A stretch of 64,000 nt of DNA from Kribbella catacumbae DSM 19601 (GCF_000372465.1 NZ_AQUZ01000003.1:1-64000), one strand, 5' to 3'; positions 8,743 through 17,492 are shown, counted from the first letter of the stretch. Numbers and translations: made by a program. Notes: a model not told the origin generated them from the sequence alone.

Positions 8743-9714
8743 TCAGTGCGACAAGAACGCGGTCAGTTCGGCGATGACTGCCTGCGGGTTCTCCTCGGCG
8801 AGGAAGTGACCTGTTCCCGGGATCTTGTGGACCCGCACGTCGGTGCCCTGCTCAGCCCAGACGGCTTGCATGAAGTCGTGGCTGAACTCCGACGTCAGCC
8901 CGAGGAACGGCGCCGTGATGCGCCCGTACGTGGCGAAGTCGACGATGTCGGTGTGGAATGCCTGGTACCACGCGTTGCCCGCGCGGATCGCCTGCGGACC
9001 GGAGTACGCGTGGGCGTAGATCCGCCGGGAGCGCTCGTCGATGGTCGACGGGTCGAGCGGGAAGGCGTCCATGAAGTAGTCGACCACGTACCGGGACCGT
9101 CCGGTGATCAACTGCTCGGGCAGGCCCTGGACCTGGTTGAAGGCGAACCACCACAGGCTGATGCCCTGTCCCGGCCGGACCAGCAGCGGCTGGTCGTAGA
9201 GCGACGGGTCGGGGTGCCCGACATCCATCAGGACGACCTTCCGGGTCGCCGCGCGGTGGTTGACCGCGAAGCTGTGCGCGACCATCGCGCCGATGTCGTG
9301 GCCGGCGATGTTGACCGAGTCGTAGCCGAGGTGCCGGATCAGGTCGTAGACGTCGCGCGCCATCGTCTTCTTGTCGTAGCCGTCCGCCGGCTTGTCCGAT
9401 CCGCCCATGCCGCGAAGGTCGAGAGCGATCACCGTGTAGCGCTTCGCCAGCGCAGGCAGGATCTTGTGAAACTCCCACCAGGTCTGCGGCCAGCCCGGCA
9501 GCAGGACCAGCGGCTCACCTTGACCGCCGATGACGTAGTGCTGGCCTTTCGCGTACTTGCTGCGCAGGCCCAGCGACCGCGCCAAGGCAGCATCGGACGG
9601 TACGCCGCTCGTTGTGGCCTCGGTCGCCGCAGCCGGCGTCGCCACCGCTCCTGCCGTCGCTGCGGCCGCCGCCCCGGCGCCCAGTGCCAGCAATCGCCTC
9701 CGGTTGATGTCCAT
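8743..9714 (-). CDS. Exported epoxide-hydrolase-like alpha/beta hydrolase (Tat signal)
   Basis: A 323-residue protein with an N-terminal Tat-type signal (NRRRLLALG followed by an Ala-rich hydrophobic run to about residue 31). The mature part is an alpha/beta hydrolase with an oxyanion segment near LLPGWPQTWWEF and the nucleophile elbow GHDIG (D140). Aspartate instead of serine is typical of epoxide hydrolases and haloalkane dehalogenases. The general base is the histidine of GTGHFLAEE near the C-terminus. It is a single gene with its own upstream region. The stop is followed in frame by a fragment of an unrelated gene (8617-8742). Confidence 0.85.
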   Translation of the reverse strand: MDINRRRLLALGAGAAAAATAGAVATPAAATEATTSGVPSDAALARSLGLRSKYAKGQHYVIGGQGEPLVLLPGWPQTWWEFHKILPALAKRYTVIALDLRGMGGSDKPADGYDKKTMARDVYDLIRHLGYDSVNIAGHDIGAMVAHSFAVNHRAATRKVVLMDVGHPDPSLYDQPLLVRPGQGISLWWFAFNQVQGLPEQLITGRSRYVVDYFMDAFPLDPSTIDERSRRIYAHAYSGPQAIRAGNAWYQAFHTDIVDFATYGRITAPFLGLTSEFSHDFMQAVWAEQGTDVRVHKIPGTGHFLAEENPQAVIAELTAFLSH

Positions 9715-9828
9715 TCGCCCACCCCTTTTCAGGCGTCACCGCGGGTCGATGCCGCCGTCCAGCGACGATAAGGCTTCGCTGGTTCAGTTAGATGAGAACT
9801 TGGAGGGATCAGTTGACGCAACCGGTTG

Positions 9829-9862
9829 GTTGCTATAACTTGGATGGCAACTGAACGGTTGC
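9829..9862. promoter_or_regulatory. Candidate operator for the SRPBCC/ArsR operon
   Basis: GTTGC (9829-9833), GCAAC (9847-9851) and GTTGC again (9858-9862) form an inverted repeat plus a third half-site, with GGTTGCTAT occurring twice. The cluster is 19 bp ahead of the SRPBCC start codon in an AT-richer patch. An ArsR-type repressor is encoded two genes downstream, so autoregulation is the simplest reading. Confidence 0.45.
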
Positions 9863-9880
9863 TATTCAATGGAGGCAGTG

Positions 9881-10312
9881 ATGGCATTCCCCGATCGGAT
9901 CGAGCGGACGCTCGACCTCACCCACCCGCCGGCCAAGGTCTGGGCCGCGCTCACCACGGCTGAAGGGCTGGGGACCTGGTTCGGCAACGACGCCGAGGTC
10001 GACCTGCGGCGCGGTGGTGAGGCGCAGCTGAGCTGGGACACCGGCGACAAGGCGCAGCTCACCATCGAGCGCATCGAAGAGCCGAAGGTGTTCGGCTTCA
10101 CCTGGCACATCTATGGGCTACCCGAGGGCGACCCGCGGCGGACGTACGTCGAGTTCACCCTCGAGCCGGTCGGCGCCGGAACGCGGCTGACCGTGGTCGA
10201 GTCCGGATTCGCCCAGTTGCCGGACGACGCCCACAAGAAGGCCTTCGACGGCAACACCGACGGCTGGGGCACGGAACTGGCCGAACTGGTCAGCTACCTC
10301 GATGCAGCCTGA
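9881..10312 (+). CDS. SRPBCC (AHSA1/START-like) domain protein
   Basis: A 143-residue single-domain protein of the AHSA1 type: the N-terminal IERTLDLTHPPAKVWAALTTAEGLGTWF strand-helix pattern and C-terminal helix with GW...L are typical. These proteins bind hydrophobic ligands; the ligand is unknown. The ATG at 9881 is chosen because GGAGG lies 5 bp upstream; an ATG at 9869 lacks one. It overlaps the next gene by 11 bp. An AHSA1 gene paired with an ArsR regulator is a common operon in actinomycetes. Confidence 0.85.
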   Translation: MAFPDRIERTLDLTHPPAKVWAALTTAEGLGTWFGNDAEVDLRRGGEAQLSWDTGDKAQLTIERIEEPKVFGFTWHIYGLPEGDPRRTYVEFTLEPVGAGTRLTVVESGFAQLPDDAHKKAFDGNTDGWGTELAELVSYLDAA

Positions 10313-10631
10313 CAGCGAGGCGATCGCCGAGCAGGTCTTCATCGCCCTGGCCGACCCGAGCCGGCGCGGCATCCTTGCCGCGCTGGCCTCGGATGGGCCG
10401 GCCACCGCGACCGACCTGGCCAACCGCCTGCCGATCACCCGGCAGGCGATCGCCAAGCACCTGACGCTGCTGGCCGAGGCCGGCCTGGTGACGCCCGAAC
10501 CGGGGGAGCGGCGCCGTGTGCGGTACCAGCTCCACTCCGCGCCGATGCAGGTGGCCCAGCAGTTCCTGGCCGCGATGGCTCGCGACTGGGACAGCCGCCT
10601 CGGCGCCCTGAAGGATCACCTGGACCGCTGA
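10302..10631 (+). CDS. ArsR-family winged-helix regulator
   Basis: A 109-residue regulator with a winged helix across almost its whole length: ALADPSRRGILAALA, then ATDLANRLPITRQAIAKHLTLLAEAGLV as helix-turn-helix and a GERRRVRYQL wing. There is no cysteine metal site (no CxC in the recognition helix), so it is of the non-metal type usually coupled to SRPBCC proteins. It starts inside the SRPBCC gene, so the two are translationally coupled, and it probably represses its own operon through the repeats at 9829-9862. Confidence 0.88.
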   Translation: MQPDSEAIAEQVFIALADPSRRGILAALASDGPATATDLANRLPITRQAIAKHLTLLAEAGLVTPEPGERRRVRYQLHSAPMQVAQQFLAAMARDWDSRLGALKDHLDR

Positions 10632-10804
10632 TTGGGTTCTGGGCGGGTCAGTCTGTGGGGCACCAGGGTTGAGTTCGCGGGTCGCCCGGGTCGCCGCAGT
10701 GGAGGTTGGCGGCCGGGTCGGGCTGGCCGTTGCATTGGACATAGGTACATGCCCCGCCGCCTCGGCCACCGCATTAGTCTGCTCCCCGGAGCGGGGAGGA
10801 ATTG

Positions 10805-11131
10805 ATGAGTGCCGACGGCAAGCTGGTGAGGGACCGGATTCCGGAGATCATCCGCGCGAACGGCGAGGAGCCGGTCAGCTATCGGGCTGATCCAGGTGAG
10901 TACCGCAGGCGGTTGCGGGAGAAGTTGGTGGAGGAGGTCGACGAGTTCCTGACCGCCGGCGACGAGGATTCTCTCGAGGAACTCGCGGACGTTCTGGAGG
11001 TCGTGTACGCGATCGCGGCCGACCTCGGAACCGACGAGACACAGCTGGACTCGATTCGCGAGGACAAGGCGACCAAGCGCGGCCGCTTCGCCGAGCGGAT
11101 CGTGTTAGGCGTCCCGATCGACAGGACATAG
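10805..11131 (+). CDS. MazG-like NTP pyrophosphohydrolase (house-cleaning type)
   Basis: A 108-residue all-alpha protein. KLVRDRIPEII at the start is the hallmark of the phosphoribosyl-ATP pyrophosphohydrolase-like MazG group, followed by KLVEEVDEFL and EELADVLEVVYAIA, which supply the EExxE and ExxD acidic residues that bind Mg. These enzymes hydrolyse non-canonical NTPs to NMP and pyrophosphate. GGGGAGGA lies 6 bp before the ATG, which decides the start over the preceding TTG. It is a single gene. Confidence 0.82.
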   Translation: MSADGKLVRDRIPEIIRANGEEPVSYRADPGEYRRRLREKLVEEVDEFLTAGDEDSLEELADVLEVVYAIAADLGTDETQLDSIREDKATKRGRFAERIVLGVPIDRT

Positions 11132-11268
11132 TCCGGTTGCCGCCCTTGTCTCACGCCTGGACAGTGCGCGCGAGACGGCGTACACGAGGTGCACTACCTG
11201 TCGGTCGGGACACTAACTGCTAGGAATAGAGGTCAGAGGCTGGCCGCTACTGTTCCTAAGCTCAGTCC

Positions 11269-11799
11269 ATGACTACGAACGAGTTGATCGCGACCGGCGA
11301 GCGGGCTGACATCCTCGACTTCCTGAGCAAGCACCGCTACTTCCTGCGCCACACGGCGAATGGCCTCTCCGACGAGCAGGCGAGCACTCGCAGTACCGTC
11401 AGCGCGTTGACCGTCGGCGGCCTGATCAAGCACGTCACCGCGGTTGAGCGGAGGTGGGCCGACTTCGCCCAGGCGGGTGGCGGCCCGGAGGTGCCCGAGG
11501 AGATCGAGTTCACGCCGGAGCTGATCGCCGAGTGGGAGAACCAGTTCCGCCTCACCGAGGGCGAGACGCTGGCCGGCGTACTGGCTGAGTACGAGAAGGT
11601 CGCGGCCGCCACCGACGAATTGGTCCGCACCCTCGATCTCAACAGCAGCTACGAACTCCCGGCCGCTCCCTGGCAGCCCCCGGGCGTGTTCTGGTCGGTA
11701 CGTCGCGTCTTCCTCCACATCGCCGCCGAAACCGCCCAGCACGCCGGCCACGCCGACATCATCCGCGAATCAATCGACGGCCAGAAAACCATGGGCTGA
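11269..11799 (+). CDS. DinB/DUF664-type protein
   Basis: A 176-residue four-helix-bundle protein of the DinB superfamily. The usual three-histidine metal site is visible: the histidine of LIKHVTAVE near residue 55 and two in AETAQHAGHADIIRE near 157-161. Actinobacterial members include mycothiol-dependent transferases and isomerases, so a thiol-dependent detoxification role is plausible but not shown. It is convergent with the putative metalloprotease gene, with only 2 bp between the stops. Confidence 0.85.
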   Translation: MTTNELIATGERADILDFLSKHRYFLRHTANGLSDEQASTRSTVSALTVGGLIKHVTAVERRWADFAQAGGGPEVPEEIEFTPELIAEWENQFRLTEGETLAGVLAEYEKVAAATDELVRTLDLNSSYELPAAPWQPPGVFWSVRRVFLHIAAETAQHAGHADIIRESIDGQKTMG

Positions 11800-11801
11800 C
11801 C

Positions 11802-13508
11802 TCAGAACGCGCTCTCCAGGAAGCCGTCGTTGTCTACCGAGGCGAGGGGTAGTCGGGGGAACGGCCAGGTCGTGGTGGCACGCTGAACGGCTGCTGGTAG
11901 GTCGAAATCGCAGTGCTCCGCGACCGCCTCGGGTGACATGTTCGCGCTTGCCCCGAGTGTCGCCGCCGCGAGTCCGCGGACGAGGCCGGCGTTGTTGGTC
12001 ATCAGGGCTGAGATCCCCGTTCGGGTGAAGTGTTGGTGTGCCGCGAGGTCGCCGTCGAAGGCCAGCGACGAATAGGTCTGGTCGAGCAGCTCGCGGCCGC
12101 CGCTACTCCACAGGTCTTCGAGGACCTCGTCGAAATTGGTGGACTTCGTGTACTCATGGAGGCACTGGCGGAAGGCCCGGGTGACCGCGAGGATCTCTTC
12201 CCGGTCCAGCCCGGTGCGCAACACCTCTTCCACGAACTCGGGGTCCAGGTCGTACCCGCTGGCGACGCCGAAGACCCCTCGATCGCCTCCCAGCGTGGTG
12301 AACGCGTACCTCTCGTACAGGTCCAGGTAGACATCCAGCCGCAGCCGGTCCAGGCCGTCATCGGAGGCGTGACGGAGCTTGAAGTCGCGGAAGACCACGT
12401 CGCCGCCGACCTCGACCGTGCCGACGTTCTTGGCCACCGGGACCCAGCGGCCCTGAGTGCTGCAAAGCCACATGAACGGCCGCTCGCTGAGAACATTGGC
12501 GAAGAAGTCGCGGGGGAAGATGTCCAGATCGGGGTGCTCCTCCAGCGGCAGGAGAACCTCCGCGTTCAGCGCCTGGCGTAGCCGGACACCTTGGCGTACG
12601 GCGTCCTCGTTGTCCGTGCCGACGTAGGGCAGGCCGTCGGCCCGGTCTGTTGCACCGGGCAACGGATCCCACTTGGTCCTGCGTAACGAGGAATGAAACG
12701 CATCCCAGTCGACCCTCGCGCCATCGGGTGCGGGACCGTCCCACAGCCGGTCGAAAAGATGCTCGGCGGCTCCCAGTGCGCGGGTGGCGCCCGGCTGACT
12801 GCGGTCGAGGATCCGCGCGACCAGGGAGTAGTCGGCGTACACCATCTTCCGCAGGAACATCATGAACAGATCCGCGTCGGCGAGCTCGGGAACGCGTCGG
12901 GCCGCGTTCCTCCAGAGTTGCTTCACCGCCAAGTAGCCCATCAGGTAGTGCCCGCTCGGTCCGCTCATCGGCTGCAGGAGCAGTTCTGCCTTGCGTGCAA
13001 CGGATTCCGGCGAGAATCGCCATCGGTGGATGTCGTCGTAGAGGCTGTAGCGGACCGCATCGCCGGCGGACTCGCCCGCGTCGCGCAAACGCTGAGGAAG
13101 CTGGAACAGATGCAACATGGCAGCGTCGAAGGGTGGCGACATGGATCGCGCGGCCGGATCGGGGTTGACATCGAATTCGGCGAACAACGCCAGTCCCTCG
13201 CTCAGCGGCCGGAGCCACTCCAGCACGAACCGGTACGTCAGCAGGTCGTCCAGAATCTCGGCATACTCCGACTCGTCGCCGGTCGCGGCCCAGTTCAGTA
13301 CTCGCCGGGCGATCGAGAGGTACAGCAAGCTGAGTGACGACCCGACCGGCGAGGTGAAGCACCAGTGATGGGTGGCCTCGTGAATGAACGAGGAGTACAT
13401 CCCAGGCGGGATCGCGCCACCGCTGCGGGTCAGCGCGAGGAAGCTCTGATCGTCCCGGAAGACGGAGTGGTTCGAGATCAGGTCGATGTGCGCGGACTCG
13501 GCACCCAT
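11802..13508 (-). CDS. Uncharacterised protein with an HExxH zinc-protease motif
   Basis: A 568-residue protein not recognised as a named family. Near the N-terminus is FIHEATHHWC (H43-E44-x-x-H47), a gluzincin-type zinc signature, and a helix rich in acidic residues about 60 residues later (EILDDLL, LSEGLALFAEFD near 100) could supply the third ligand E. The rest is rich in helices and aromatic residues. No signal peptide or membrane segment is present, so it should be cytosolic. The ATG at 13508 (MGAESAHIDLIS) is chosen because upstream codons overlap the divergent methyltransferase promoter. No partner gene is adjacent. Confidence 0.68.
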   Translation of the reverse strand: MGAESAHIDLISNHSVFRDDQSFLALTRSGGAIPPGMYSSFIHEATHHWCFTSPVGSSLSLLYLSIARRVLNWAATGDESEYAEILDDLLTYRFVLEWLRPLSEGLALFAEFDVNPDPAARSMSPPFDAAMLHLFQLPQRLRDAGESAGDAVRYSLYDDIHRWRFSPESVARKAELLLQPMSGPSGHYLMGYLAVKQLWRNAARRVPELADADLFMMFLRKMVYADYSLVARILDRSQPGATRALGAAEHLFDRLWDGPAPDGARVDWDAFHSSLRRTKWDPLPGATDRADGLPYVGTDNEDAVRQGVRLRQALNAEVLLPLEEHPDLDIFPRDFFANVLSERPFMWLCSTQGRWVPVAKNVGTVEVGGDVVFRDFKLRHASDDGLDRLRLDVYLDLYERYAFTTLGGDRGVFGVASGYDLDPEFVEEVLRTGLDREEILAVTRAFRQCLHEYTKSTNFDEVLEDLWSSGGRELLDQTYSSLAFDGDLAAHQHFTRTGISALMTNNAGLVRGLAAATLGASANMSPEAVAEHCDFDLPAAVQRATTTWPFPRLPLASVDNDGFLESAF

Positions 13509-13665
13509 GGCCGGCTCGCGCTTTAGGCCGTCGGGTTTGCGAGGCTCGAGACGTCGATCTCGGTCAGCCGCCCTCGCGACAGTTCTCAACGCGTCGGCCC
13601 GGGATGTGAGTACGGGGGGGATAAATGACAGGCGCTGGGGGCGTGGAAGGTGCCAGGATGCCGGG

Positions 13666-14427
13666 ATGGTTGCGCGTGCGTTGAGCTTCGGGGCGGTGGC
13701 CGAGGCGTACGAACGGTTCCGGCCTGGGTACCCGCTGGAACTCCTCGAGTTGGTGATGACGTACGCCGGTGGGTCGATCCGGACCGCCCTCGAGATCGGC
13801 GCCGGGACGGGCAAGGCGACGCGTCTGTTCGCGCAGGGAGGGATCGCGGTCACGGCGACGGAGCCTGACGCGGCCATGCTCGCGGAGATGCGCAAACACC
13901 TGCCGGCGAACGTCACCACCGTGCAAGCCGCGTTCGAGGACTTACCGCTGGATTCGTCGTACGAGTTGGTGTATTCGGCTGCCGCGCTTCATTGGACCAA
14001 CCCTGAAGGCCGGTGGGCCCGCATGGCCGCACTCGTCCGACCGGGTGGCGTGTTCGCGTCGTTCGGTGTACCGATCCAGCTGGCCGACCCGGCCCTCAAG
14101 GAGGCCGCGCGCGCGGCACGTTCGCCGTACCTGGAGAACGACGGCATCCCGTCGCCCGACGGCACACCCGCCGATCGCCCGATGCAGTGGCCCGGCACAG
14201 AGCTCCAGCAGTCCGAGTGGTTCACCGATGTCCGGCAGTCGGTCATCGAACGGCGCCTGACGATCAGCGCCCACGACTACATCGGACAACTCTCGACGGT
14301 CTCGGCGTACGTGATGCTGGAGCCCGCCGATCGAGACCAGGTCTTCCGCCGAACCCTCCAGGTCCTCCCCGAAACCGTGGAACTCGACGCCGAGATCCAT
14401 GTCCACCTCGCCCGCAGCCACCACTAG
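13666..14427 (+). CDS. Class I SAM-dependent methyltransferase
   Basis: A 253-residue methyltransferase. The N-terminal FGAVAEAYERFRPGYP is typical of this group. Motif I is ALEIGAGTGKATRLF at about residue 40, followed by an acidic TEPD strand and a YSAAALHWTNPE segment in the motif IV position. The C-terminal part is the usual variable substrate cap. The substrate cannot be inferred. It is divergent from the putative metalloprotease. Confidence 0.87.
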   Translation: MVARALSFGAVAEAYERFRPGYPLELLELVMTYAGGSIRTALEIGAGTGKATRLFAQGGIAVTATEPDAAMLAEMRKHLPANVTTVQAAFEDLPLDSSYELVYSAAALHWTNPEGRWARMAALVRPGGVFASFGVPIQLADPALKEAARAARSPYLENDGIPSPDGTPADRPMQWPGTELQQSEWFTDVRQSVIERRLTISAHDYIGQLSTVSAYVMLEPADRDQVFRRTLQVLPETVELDAEIHVHLARSHH

Positions 14428-14444
14428 CACGACGCCCGAGGGGC

Positions 14445-15089
14445 TTATGCCTCGGCCGGGAACGGCACGCCGGTGTTGCTGTGGCAGCGGTAGCCGTTGG
14501 GGTTTTTGTAGAGGTACTGCTGGTGGGCAGCTTCGGCGTAGTAGAACGTTGTCGCCGGGGCGATCTCGGTGGTGATGTCGCCGTAGCCGAGGGGCTTGAT
14601 CACCGGGGCGTAGAGGTCGCGGGTGCGCTCCGCCTCGGCCTTCTGGTCGTCGGTTGTGTAGTAGATCGCCGACCGGTACTGCGACCCAAGGTCGTTCCCT
14701 TGGCGCATCCCCTGTGTCGGGTCATGCGTTTCCCAGAAGACCTTGAGCAGGTCGGTGAAGCTGACCTTCGTCGGGTCGTAGACCACTCGCACGGCCTCGG
14801 TCTGGCCGGTGCCGCCGCTGCAGACCTCTTCGTACGTCGGGTTGGGCGTGTAGCCGCCGGCGTAGCCGACTGCGGTGGTGTAGATCCCTGGCTGCTGCCA
14901 GAAGATCTCCTCGGTGCCCCAGAAACAGCCGGTGCCGAACCAGACCTCCTCGAACCCGGCGGGCGCAGCAGCGGTCTGCGGCGTGCCGAGCACGATGTTG
15001 TCGGCCGGTACGGCGAACGCGGGCTCCGGCCGGCCCGGCAGGGCCGCGGCCGGTTCGATCAGGGCTGTCTTGTTCTTGAAGAACGACAT
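14445..15089 (-). CDS. msrA: Peptide-methionine (S)-S-oxide reductase MsrA
   Basis: A 214-residue enzyme that reduces methionine-S-sulfoxide in oxidised proteins. The catalytic GCFWG motif has its nucleophile at C55. The following [16 protein letters not shown] segment, [21 protein letters not shown] and the QYRSAIYY region are all family hallmarks, and a resolving cysteine lies near the C-terminus in YRCHSNTG. An N-terminal extension of about 45 residues precedes the core, as in many actinobacterial copies. Cytosolic, monocistronic, and convergent with the methyltransferase. Confidence 0.95.
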   Translation of the reverse strand: MSFFKNKTALIEPAAALPGRPEPAFAVPADNIVLGTPQTAAAPAGFEEVWFGTGCFWGTEEIFWQQPGIYTTAVGYAGGYTPNPTYEEVCSGGTGQTEAVRVVYDPTKVSFTDLLKVFWETHDPTQGMRQGNDLGSQYRSAIYYTTDDQKAEAERTRDLYAPVIKPLGYGDITTEIAPATTFYYAEAAHQQYLYKNPNGYRCHSNTGVPFPAEA

Positions 15090-15176
15090 CTCACACCTCT
15101 CGCAAAGTGACTCTCATAGTCTCCCAACGCCGTCCCCGCGGCGAACCTTCCCCCAGCCGATTACGGGGCGTTGACG

Positions 15177-16616
15177 TCACGCGATCATCGCGGCGGTACG
15201 CCGGAGCGGTGGTCCCACGGTCAGCGACCCGTACGCCGATGCGAGGCGCTCGACGGCGTCACGGAGCGTGTCCGGCTCCAGCGTGTACGGCAGGCGCAGG
15301 AACGACTCCAGCCCGCCGTCGGGGGAGAAGCGCGCCCCCGCCATCACCAGTACTCCGTGCCGCTGGGCTACACCGACCAGACTCGAGCTCACAGGCTCTG
15401 GGAGCTCGCACCACATCGACAGGCCGCCGCCGGGCAACTCGAAGCGCCACGACGGCAGCGCAGTACGGAGGGCTTCGGCGAGAGTGTCTCGGCGCAGTGC
15501 CAGAGCAGCGCGGCGTTCCGGGAGTATCGACGACCGCGACCGCAGCAGCCGAGTGACGACGAGTTGCTCCAGTACTGGCGCGCCGAGGTCGAGAGAGGCG
15601 CGGGCGTCGAGGATGCGGGCGACCAAGGCTTCGGGTACGCGCAGCCAGCCGATCCGCAGGCCGCCCCAGAACGACTTGCTGACCGAGCCGACCGTGATCA
15701 CGCCCTGCGGGTCGAACACAGCGAACGGCGGCGGCATCTCCTGCCCGTCGAGCGACAACTCGAACAGCGTCTCGTCGATGATCGCGGTGGTCCGGGCACG
15801 GGCGAACACGGTCGCCAGCTGCTGCCGGTCGGCGGCGGACATCAGCCAGCCGGACGGGTTCTGGAAGTCGGCCACCAGCCAGGCGGCGCGGGGCGACGAC
15901 TGCCGAATCGTTGCCTCTAGCAATGGAAGGTCCCAGCCGTGCGGGCTCATCGGCGCGGCGACCACGCGGCAACCGCTGCGCCGGATCGCGTCGACGGAGT
16001 TCGGGTGGGTGGGGCTCTCGGTCAGCACCCGGTCGCCGATCTGCGTCATCGCGCGGATCGCGATCGAGGTCGCGGCCAGGGCGCCCGCGGTGACGACGAT
16101 CTGGTCCGCCGTCGTCGGCAGCCCGCGGGCCCGGTACGACGCGGCGATCTCCTCTCGCAACGCAGGCAGGCCTTGCGGGTGATACCCAGGCGTGGCCAGA
16201 TGCAGCGGCAGATCCTCGAGCGCCTCGGTCACGGCGCTGCTGATCCCCGGCACGGCAGGCGACGCCGCGCAGGTGAAGTCATACATCCCGTCAGTGTCGA
16301 TCCCGGGCGCGTGGTGGCGGCCCAGTTCGGGCTCGACCTTCGACGGCAGCGAGGTGACGCTGCCCGAACCGCGTCGGCTGGTCAGATAGCCGCGATCCCG
16401 CAGTTCCCGGTACGCCGAGGCGACGGTGGTGCGGCTGACTCCCAAAGCGTCGGTCAGTTCGCGCTCCGAAGGCACCCGCGCGCCAGGCATGATCCGGCCG
16501 TCCGCGATCAGCAACCGCAACCGCTCGGCCAGACTCCGGTACGCCGGTCCGGTGGCGTCCGACCAACTGCCGAGCAGCCCGGCGAGAGTGCTCGCGGGGA
16601 GATGTTGGCCTGTCAT
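15177..16616 (-). CDS. MocR-family transcriptional regulator (GntR domain fused to aminotransferase)
   Basis: A 479-residue fusion. Residues about 25-95 form a GntR winged helix (GARVPSERELTDALGVSRTTVASAYRELRDRGYL), and about 130-479 form a class I aminotransferase-like domain with the PLP lysine in VGSVSKSFWGGLRIGW. MocR proteins bind PLP as effector and usually regulate vitamin B6 or amino-acid genes. The ATG at 16616 is chosen. It is divergent from a YczE-type membrane protein, a pairing known from other bacteria (YczR/YczE), with an inverted repeat in the gap. Confidence 0.9.
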   Translation of the reverse strand: MTGQHLPASTLAGLLGSWSDATGPAYRSLAERLRLLIADGRIMPGARVPSERELTDALGVSRTTVASAYRELRDRGYLTSRRGSGSVTSLPSKVEPELGRHHAPGIDTDGMYDFTCAASPAVPGISSAVTEALEDLPLHLATPGYHPQGLPALREEIAASYRARGLPTTADQIVVTAGALAATSIAIRAMTQIGDRVLTESPTHPNSVDAIRRSGCRVVAAPMSPHGWDLPLLEATIRQSSPRAAWLVADFQNPSGWLMSAADRQQLATVFARARTTAIIDETLFELSLDGQEMPPPFAVFDPQGVITVGSVSKSFWGGLRIGWLRVPEALVARILDARASLDLGAPVLEQLVVTRLLRSRSSILPERRAALALRRDTLAEALRTALPSWRFELPGGGLSMWCELPEPVSSSLVGVAQRHGVLVMAGARFSPDGGLESFLRLPYTLEPDTLRDAVERLASAYGSLTVGPPLRRTAAMIA

Positions 16617-16627
16617 GCAGTCCACTA

Positions 16628-16666
16628 TTGCGCAATTGGCTATCGAACACCAGGCCAATCGCGCAC
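16628..16666. promoter_or_regulatory. Inverted-repeat operator between the MocR and YczE genes
   Basis: TTGCGCAATTGGC (16628-16640) faces GCCAATCGCGCAC (16654-16666), 13-bp arms that match at 11 positions with a 13-bp spacer. The site lies in the 62-bp gap between the two divergent starts, so one bound MocR dimer could control both. MocR proteins typically bind two half-sites of this kind. Confidence 0.7.
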
Positions 16667-16678
16667 AAACTAGAGCAC

Positions 16679-17350
16679 GTGACCGCCACTTCTGAAGCCG
16701 CGCCCACCCGGGGCCGCCAACTGTCCCCCCTGAACCCGATCGAGCAACTCCGGGCCGGCCGCCTCCCGCGCCGCCTCGTCCAGCTGTACCTCGGGCTCAC
16801 CCTGTACGGCGCGTCGATGGGCCTGATGATCCAGGGTTATCTCGGGCTGGACCCCTGGGATGTGCTGCACGCCGGAATCACCAAGCACCTCGACATGAGC
16901 TTCGGGACGGTGGTGATCGCGGTGAGCTTCCTCGTCCTGCTCGCCTGGATCCCATTGCGGCAGTGGCCCGGCCTCGGCACGATCAGCAACGCCATCGTGA
17001 TCGGCCTGGTGACGGACCTGACCCTGTCGACGGTCGACCGGCCGGACGAGCTCTGGCTGCGGACCGTCTTCATGCTCGCCGGGGTCGTGGTGAACGCCCT
17101 GGCCGGCGCGCTCTACATCGGCGCCCAGTTCGGCCCCGGCCCGCGCGACGGGTTGATGACCGGCCTCGTACGCCGTACCGGGCTGAGCGTCCGGCTCGTC
17201 CGGACCAGTATCGAGGTGACCGTGCTCGCGATCGGCTTTGCGATGGGCGGTGTCGTCGGCATCGGAACCGTCGCCTATGCACTCGCGATCGGCCCGCTCG
17301 TGCATGTGCTGCTTCCGTTGTTCACCGTCAAACTTCCTGACAGAAGCTAA
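16679..17350 (+). CDS. yczE: YczE/YitT-type integral membrane protein
   Basis: A 223-residue membrane protein with about five hydrophobic segments. Recognisable landmarks are GASMGLMIQGYLGLDPWDVLHAGI and GPGPRDGLMTGLVRRTG, both conserved in the YczE family, whose transport substrate is not firmly established. The start is GTG 16679 (V-TATSEAAP); earlier in-frame codons fall in the operator. Its position opposite a MocR regulator fits the known YczR-YczE arrangement. Confidence 0.85.
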   Translation: MTATSEAAPTRGRQLSPLNPIEQLRAGRLPRRLVQLYLGLTLYGASMGLMIQGYLGLDPWDVLHAGITKHLDMSFGTVVIAVSFLVLLAWIPLRQWPGLGTISNAIVIGLVTDLTLSTVDRPDELWLRTVFMLAGVVVNALAGALYIGAQFGPGPRDGLMTGLVRRTGLSVRLVRTSIEVTVLAIGFAMGGVVGIGTVAYALAIGPLVHVLLPLFTVKLPDRS

Positions 17351-17368
17351 AGTCAGCGGCTCCCGACC

Positions 17369-17469
17369 CACCTCCCCGTTCATTCGCCCCCTTTTCACCC
17401 TCCCGGCCGGCACGCAGTCAGCCGGGAGGTCCAAAGAGGGTGAAAAGGGGGCGAATGAACGGGGAGGTG
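17369..17469. terminator. 34-bp perfect inverted repeat between convergent genes
   Basis: The arms 17369-17402 and 17436-17469 are exact reverse complements over 34 bp, and the 33-bp loop contains a further TCCCGGC/GCCGGGA pair. The structure lies between the end of yczE and the end of the MMPL gene, so it should act as a terminator in both directions. It is far longer than needed for termination and has runs of C/G and T/A rather than a normal stem and T-tail, so another role is possible. Confidence 0.7.
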
Positions 17470-17492
17470 CCGGGAGCCTGCGGTCCAGTGGG

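Noticed and set aside
10640..10790. A minus-strand frame reading CTYVQCNGQPDPAANLHCGDPGDP and ending in a stop
   Set aside because: It has cysteine-spaced, secreted-protein character but no start codon before an upstream TAA, and it overlaps the promoter of the MazG-like gene. It may be a relic but cannot be supported as a gene.
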